A DNA stretch of 64,000 nt from JBBQCW01 sp038319025 (lineage in GTDB: Bacteria; Actinomycetota; Thermoleophilia; Solirubrobacterales; Solirubrobacteraceae): positions 7,259 to 71,258 of the forward strand of contig JBBQCW010000016.1 in the NCBI GenBank assembly GCA_038319025.1, written 5' to 3'. Below, one piece after another: positions 60,340 through 64,000 of the stretch. The position numbers and the translations under genes were made by a program. The stretch's first letter is position 1; each line of letters begins with the position of its first letter. Below the pieces are notes generated by a model. That model was not told where the DNA came from. It made no database searches and saw nothing but the letters and a program-made list of their open reading frames with translations.

Positions 60340-61758
60340 ATGAGCAGCCGCGACGACCATGATGAAGCTCTCGGACATCTCACGGTCTGTCGCATTGGCG
60401 GGCTGTTCGGGGATCGAAACATCACCTTCGACACAGTGCCGAACGGGCCAACTCTGCTGTTCGGAACGAATGGCACGGGCAAATCGACGATTCTGCGCCT
60501 TGTCGATGACATCGCGCACGCGCGATGGCTGTCGGTGTTTGAGGTGCCGTTTGGCACAGTTGATCTCCGATTCTCCGGTGGCTCACAGCTGACCATAGAT
60601 AAGCGCCACGACGCCATGTACCTCCGGCTCGATGACGAAGCTTGGACATTCGACAGCGAGATGCATCACTTGATCCGGCGTCGAACGATGGCCCATAACC
60701 GGAGACGGGTCGAAGCCGGCCGAGCCGCGACAACGTATGGACAGACGACGCTCTTCACTGAGGAGGAGCTCGCACAACTCCCTCGCTGGACCACCACGCT
60801 TCCGGCGAGGTTCCCCGTGCTTCTGATCGGGGACCAACGGCTGATCCTCAAGGCTCGGACGCGGCGCCAAGCAGCGCCCACGACGCGACCGCAGCCGTGG
60901 CAAGACTCGGCGGTAAGCCGATACCCGATGCTGCTTAAGCAGGAAATGGACTCGGCATTTTCGGCCTACGGTACGCGTGCACAAGAGTTGGACCACCGAT
61001 TCCCCATGAAGCTGGCCGACGCCGTCGAGCAGCAGGAAAGCGATGGCGAGCCGCCAGGAGCTACGAAGGAATTGCGCAACCTCCTCGCCGCGATTCGTGC
61101 CGAGCGGGAGGCCCTCGAACGTGTGGGGCTGCTCGGACAAGACGAGGAGTTGCTGTCGTTTGACGCCCGCCGTCTCGAGACGGCGAGGGTCCGACCCGTC
61201 ATTCGAGCATTTGCCGAAGATGAGGTCGCTAAGTACAGCGTCATGCGCGATCTGCGAGTCCGCCTAGAGCTTTTCTCCTCGTTCCTAAACGAGCACTATC
61301 ACGGTAAACGCGTACTAACGAGCCGCGCCGACGGGTTCGTCCTTTTGCTCGCGGACCGCGGCATGTTAGAGCCATGGCAGCTTTCGTCCGGCGAGCAACA
61401 GGTCCTTGCACTCGCGTTCCAGATCCTGTTCGTAAGCGAGCCCGGTACTCTCATCCTCATCGACGAGCCCGAACTGTCACTTCACGTCTTGTGGCAGAGC
61501 ACCTTGATCGACAACCTTGTGGCGATGGGCGAGGCGAGAGACGTCTCCTTTATTCTCGCCACCCATTCGCCGACGCTCATCGGAGATCGCACCGAGCTGA
61601 TGCGCCCTCTCGATCAAATTGCAGCGAGCTTGAATCCATCAGAGCCTCTCACGTCTACGGTCCAGATCGACTTCTTTGATGACGAAGATGAGGACGAAGC
61701 TGACGTCGACGTCGAGACGTTGCTCGACAGCACGGACCTCCCGAGCGACCAGTCGTAG
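60340..61758 (+). CDS. ABC-type ATPase, AriA-like (PARIS)
   Basis: The protein has 472 residues. Walker A is FGTNGTGKST (41-50), near the N-terminus as in ABC-family AAA_15/21 ATPases. The middle 280 residues are an alpha-helical insertion. The signature is LSSGEQQ (348-354), Walker B LILIDEPELSLH (371-382) and the switch His ATHSP (409). The C-terminus is very acidic (FFDDEDEDEADVDVE). Followed 12 bp later by a DUF4435-like gene; this pairing and order match PARIS, where AriA cages AriB until triggered. A 287-bp gap without a gene precedes it. Confidence 0.8.
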   Translation: MSSRDDHDEALGHLTVCRIGGLFGDRNITFDTVPNGPTLLFGTNGTGKSTILRLVDDIAHARWLSVFEVPFGTVDLRFSGGSQLTIDKRHDAMYLRLDDEAWTFDSEMHHLIRRRTMAHNRRRVEAGRAATTYGQTTLFTEEELAQLPRWTTTLPARFPVLLIGDQRLILKARTRRQAAPTTRPQPWQDSAVSRYPMLLKQEMDSAFSAYGTRAQELDHRFPMKLADAVEQQESDGEPPGATKELRNLLAAIRAEREALERVGLLGQDEELLSFDARRLETARVRPVIRAFAEDEVAKYSVMRDLRVRLELFSSFLNEHYHGKRVLTSRADGFVLLLADRGMLEPWQLSSGEQQVLALAFQILFVSEPGTLILIDEPELSLHVLWQSTLIDNLVAMGEARDVSFILATHSPTLIGDRTELMRPLDQIAASLNPSEPLTSTVQIDFFDDEDEDEADVDVETLLDSTDLPSDQS

Positions 61759-61770
61759 CCGACAACGATC

Positions 61771-62610
61771 GTGGTGGGTTACCTCTCTGGGCTGCATGCG
61801 CTGGCCGACGCCCGGATGCGCACAGCAGCACTTCCTCCCGACGCAGGTATCCTGTTCGTGGAAGGACGGGATGACGTCCGCCTTTTTTTGCCGCACACTT
61901 TCGGACTGCAGTATCTCGTGCCCTGCGGGAATAAGCACAAACTGATGCAGGCATTCCAAGGGCTGGATGCGGGAGAGGAGCGAAGGTTCGTGTTTCTCAC
62001 TGATTGCGACTACGACGTCGCCAATGGGACGCTTACCCCGGCTCCGCATCTGATCATCACGGAGCATGTTGACATCGAGGCGGACCTCTGGTTCGCGGGT
62101 GTGGTCGACCGGCTGATTGCCGAGCTCATACCCGGCGCGACCACCTCGGAGGCCGCACTGGCGAGGACGACGGCTCAACTATCCGATCGGGTGCTTGGGC
62201 TGGCCAGGCGGCTCGGGTTATTCCGGCAATTGTCGGCGAGCGACAGCCTCGGCCTCAATTTCGAGGGCCTGCGATACCAGCGGCTTCGAGCCGTTGGCGC
62301 AGAACGGGTTGATGATCGGGTTATCGCCACCGTTTTGACGCAAAGATCGCAGGGCGCGGTCTGCAGTGTCGAGGATTTGCTGAGCGCCGTCGACGCAGGT
62401 GATCCCGCGAACAACGTCTGCCACAGCGACGATCTCGTTGGGGCGCTCATCACTGTGGCCCGGCGGGACTTTGGGATCACGTTGCCGTCGCCAAGTGAGG
62501 TCGGTCGCTTGATAAGAATGGCTACGGTGCCCGAAGTGCTCGACCAACTTGCACTCACGCGCCGAATTCGAGACTGGGAAATACAGGCCGGACGAAAGAT
62601 TCTCCGGTAG
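61771..62610 (+). CDS. DUF4435/TOPRIM-like effector, AriB-like (PARIS)
   Basis: The protein has 279 residues from GTG 61771 (GTG 61774 next to it). The TOPRIM-type residues are Glu31 in LFVEGRDDVRLF and D78-x-D80-x-D82 in FLTDCDYDV. PCGNKHKLMQAF and TEHVDIEADLWF complete the DUF4435 pattern (E-G-x-D, G-x-K, D-x-D, T-x-x-x-D-I-E). In studied PARIS systems AriB is a tRNA nuclease that shuts down translation upon phage infection. 62611-62908 holds no gene I can see. Confidence 0.75.
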   Translation: MVGYLSGLHALADARMRTAALPPDAGILFVEGRDDVRLFLPHTFGLQYLVPCGNKHKLMQAFQGLDAGEERRFVFLTDCDYDVANGTLTPAPHLIITEHVDIEADLWFAGVVDRLIAELIPGATTSEAALARTTAQLSDRVLGLARRLGLFRQLSASDSLGLNFEGLRYQRLRAVGAERVDDRVIATVLTQRSQGAVCSVEDLLSAVDAGDPANNVCHSDDLVGALITVARRDFGITLPSPSEVGRLIRMATVPEVLDQLALTRRIRDWEIQAGRKILR

Positions 62611-62908
62611 GACAGTCCTTCTGCCGCATCGAGTGGGGGCGCCCGGGCCGATCCCTTAGCTGAAATGCGCGCTGGAGCGCTATTCGCGCGTGCTCCCCCT
62701 TGCCCGCGGATATCGCCGGGGACGCGGTGACCATGCCTTTGTCGGGCGACGGTCGGCACCATTGAGACCAGTGCTATAACGAGCGCCTCATCTGAGACCG
62801 AATCACTAACGATGGGGTAGACGGTGGTCGGCGCACTCGCCGCCGACCACCGAACAGCAGACTGTGGCCAGCCACGGACTCGGTCCGCAGCCAGTCGCCG
62901 CCTTGACG

Positions 62909-63295
62909 CTAGGCTGCGTCCTTGTCGCCGCTCATGTACCTGTTGTAGGCGTCCTCTGGCATTACGCCCTTCTCGAAGAGGGCCGTGTAGGCGTTCTCCC
63001 AGGCCTTCTCACTCGTCCGCCCGAAAGCGACGCAGAGCACGTCCAGCCCCTTTTGCCGCGTGACGATCATGCGGTACAGGTGGTGGGCATCGCTGCTGGC
63101 GGTCCGCGGCTGGTACGCGTAGGCGCGCTCGAATGAGAGCCCCTTCTTCCAGCCGCTCGCCCCTTCCTTGACCATGTAGTTGACCCAGTCGTCGACGTCC
63201 TTCTTTACGCCGGCGCTGTTTACGCTGACGCTGCGTACGAGCCGCGCGCCGGAGCCCTTCAGGGTGCGGAACCCGAATGTGGGTTGATTGGACAT
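62909..63295 (-). CDS. Unrecognised 128-residue protein at the element's right end
   Basis: ATG 63295 follows a CAGAAGGGA ribosome-binding site. The protein is soluble, with no signal peptide. Segments: FGFRTLKGSGARLVRSVSVN, DVDDWVNYMVKEGASGWKKGLSFE, HHLYRMIVTRQKGLDVLCVAFG and EKAWENAYTALFEKGVMPEDAYNRYM. It looks like an alpha/beta domain with a central hydrophobic strand. It is the only cargo gene that points back toward the defence genes. Confidence 0.7.
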   Translation of the reverse strand: MSNQPTFGFRTLKGSGARLVRSVSVNSAGVKKDVDDWVNYMVKEGASGWKKGLSFERAYAYQPRTASSDAHHLYRMIVTRQKGLDVLCVAFGRTSEKAWENAYTALFEKGVMPEDAYNRYMSGDKDAA

Positions 63296-63803
63296 GCTGT
63301 CCCTTCTGGTCGTGGCCCCCAAAGGAGCCGGTGTTTGACGATGCTGCATCGACCCGTTCGATGGGTCTACTCACACTCTACCGAGGTTGAGCCTCGCCAG
63401 CTAGACTCGTTCCCTGCTCGCTGGAATGCAAAGGCTTTAGCTTGCCGAGGCCTTCACGCCCAGAGCTGGCCAGGTCCACCCTGACTAGGAATACGGCCAG
63501 CAGCGAGTTGATGACCCACGGACCGCGCGCTCTCAAGGCGTCATCGCGCCGCTCGTCGGTGGCGTTGAGGCCAAACGCGAGGCTCGAGTCGAGCTTCAAT
63601 TTTCAGCGGCTTGGCCTGTGCGCAAGCGCCATGGGAGGGCCTAAACCATGCGGTGGATTGCGCGCCCATCCATGGCGTGGCGGGTTACGAGCGAGGACGG
63701 CAGTTGTTCGGCAGTCGTTACGAAGCCCACGTGCGCTCCCTTAGCGACTGCGAATCAACCTGAGAGACACCGGCAGACCCCAGCAGCATCTACGGGTCGG
63801 GAA
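63296..63803. other. Gene-poor right end of the element
   Basis: About 500 bases before the right repeat hold only short frames without ribosome-binding sites or recognisable content. Integrase arm sites or the promoter of the 62909-63295 gene may lie here; I see no clear repeat. Confidence 0.5.
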
Positions 63804-63860
63804 CTCGAAAACCGTTGTGCGGGTAACCCCTGTACCGAGGGTTCGAATCCCTCCCCCTCC
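63804..63860 (+). repeat. Right attachment repeat (attR)
   Basis: Perfect copy of 52717-52773. It lacks the 5' half of a tRNA, so it is not a gene. It is followed by a second partial copy of the acceptor end (CCTCCCCCTCCGCT at 63861-63874). Confidence 0.93.
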
Positions 63861-64000
63861 ACCTCCCCCTCCGCTGGTGGCCCGGGATTCGGGGGGTTTG
63901 CAGGCGATTCGCGCGTTTGCGACCGCGTTGGGTGTTCGGGGCGGCGGATGGCGGTGGGCGCCAGTGGATGGCAGTCAGGACGTTGCGCCGATCCTATTCC

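Larger units (their letters stand above)
52717..63860. mobile_element. Integrated element of about 11.1 kb in tRNA-Ser(CGA)
   Basis: A perfect 57-bp direct repeat (52717-52773 and 63804-63860) encloses integrase, excisionase, a replication-type protein, two XRE regulators and defence-like cargo. The integrase lies next to the tRNA and points toward it, as usual. Inside the element the third codon positions are visibly less GC-rich than outside. I see no conjugation, capsid or packaging genes, so it is probably a satellite-like or mobilisable island that needs a helper. Confidence 0.9.

Noticed and set aside
63442..63744. A 100-codon frame near the right end of the island
   Set aside because: Composition is Arg/Ser/Pro-rich without ribosome-binding site or any recognisable motif.
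63804..63860. A second tRNA-Ser
   Set aside because: Only the 3' half is present; the 5' acceptor and D arm are missing, so it is the attR repeat.

Overview
The window is high-GC DNA of actinobacterial character. The signs are: a DesA3-type desaturase beside its reductase, a CsoR copper sensor with its operator, a phosphofructokinase carrying the residues of the PPi-dependent type, tRNA genes without an encoded CCA, a GAAC-N4-GTTC LexA box, and many small secreted proteins with (V/L)xGC lipoboxes. A soil actinobacterium, perhaps of the Thermoleophilia (Solirubrobacter/Conexibacter-like), fits best. That placement is an inference from gene style only.

Layout. 1-5 kb: the end of an Ltp2-like thiolase-fold gene, a lipoprotein, and a sugar-modification group (NAD-dependent epimerase, DegT aminotransferase, sugar nucleotidyltransferase). 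5-10 kb: a 30-residue membrane peptide, universal stress protein, subtilase, tadA, a phosphotriesterase-family hydrolase and an asparaginase. 10.3-14 kb: a signalling block with a STAS anti-sigma antagonist divergent from an overlapping trio (REC-SpoIIE phosphatase, CHASE3 histidine kinase, single-domain response regulator). 14-18.5 kb: cell-envelope proteins, including an L,D-transpeptidase and a secreted protein with a histone-H1-like Lys/Ala tail. 18.6-22.2 kb: acyl desaturase and ferredoxin-type reductase facing a PucR-type regulator. 22.2-35 kb: a metal-homeostasis region with three separate sensor/exporter modules: CadC-like ArsR + cation transporter; SmtB/CzrA-like ArsR + CDF + permease; CsoR + CopA + cupredoxin + Met/His-rich proteins. 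35-52.5 kb: mixed metabolism and secreted proteins (aminopeptidase, a triple-repeat secreted protein, glucuronyl-C5-epimerase-like protein, ABC-F ATPase, EamA exporter, secreted intradiol dioxygenase, Fic protein, PPi-type PFK, CocE hydrolase, VapBC-type toxin-antitoxin, polar amino-acid ABC transporter).

52.7-63.9 kb: an integrated element of about 11.1 kb. It sits in a tRNA-Ser(CGA) gene and is bounded by a perfect 57-bp direct repeat. From the tRNA inward it carries a tyrosine integrase, an excisionase, a YozE-like protein, a repeat-rich possible origin, a primase/helicase-like replication protein, an XRE regulator, a secreted protein divergent from a second XRE regulator with a near-palindromic operator, and then the cargo. 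The cargo is (i) a three-Cys-motif Gp37/Gp68-family protein plus TcmP partner, preceded by a perfect LexA/SOS box, and (ii) an ABC-type ATPase plus DUF4435/TOPRIM-like protein with the architecture of the PARIS anti-phage system (AriA/AriB). An unrecognised 128-residue gene closes the element.

The most interesting part is this element: an SOS-controlled module of unknown biochemistry beside a PARIS-like abortive-infection pair. Secondary points are several palindromic operators directly in front of (sometimes over) start codons, apparently leaderless transcripts, and a frameshifted methyltransferase whose end still overlaps the start of an ankyrin gene.
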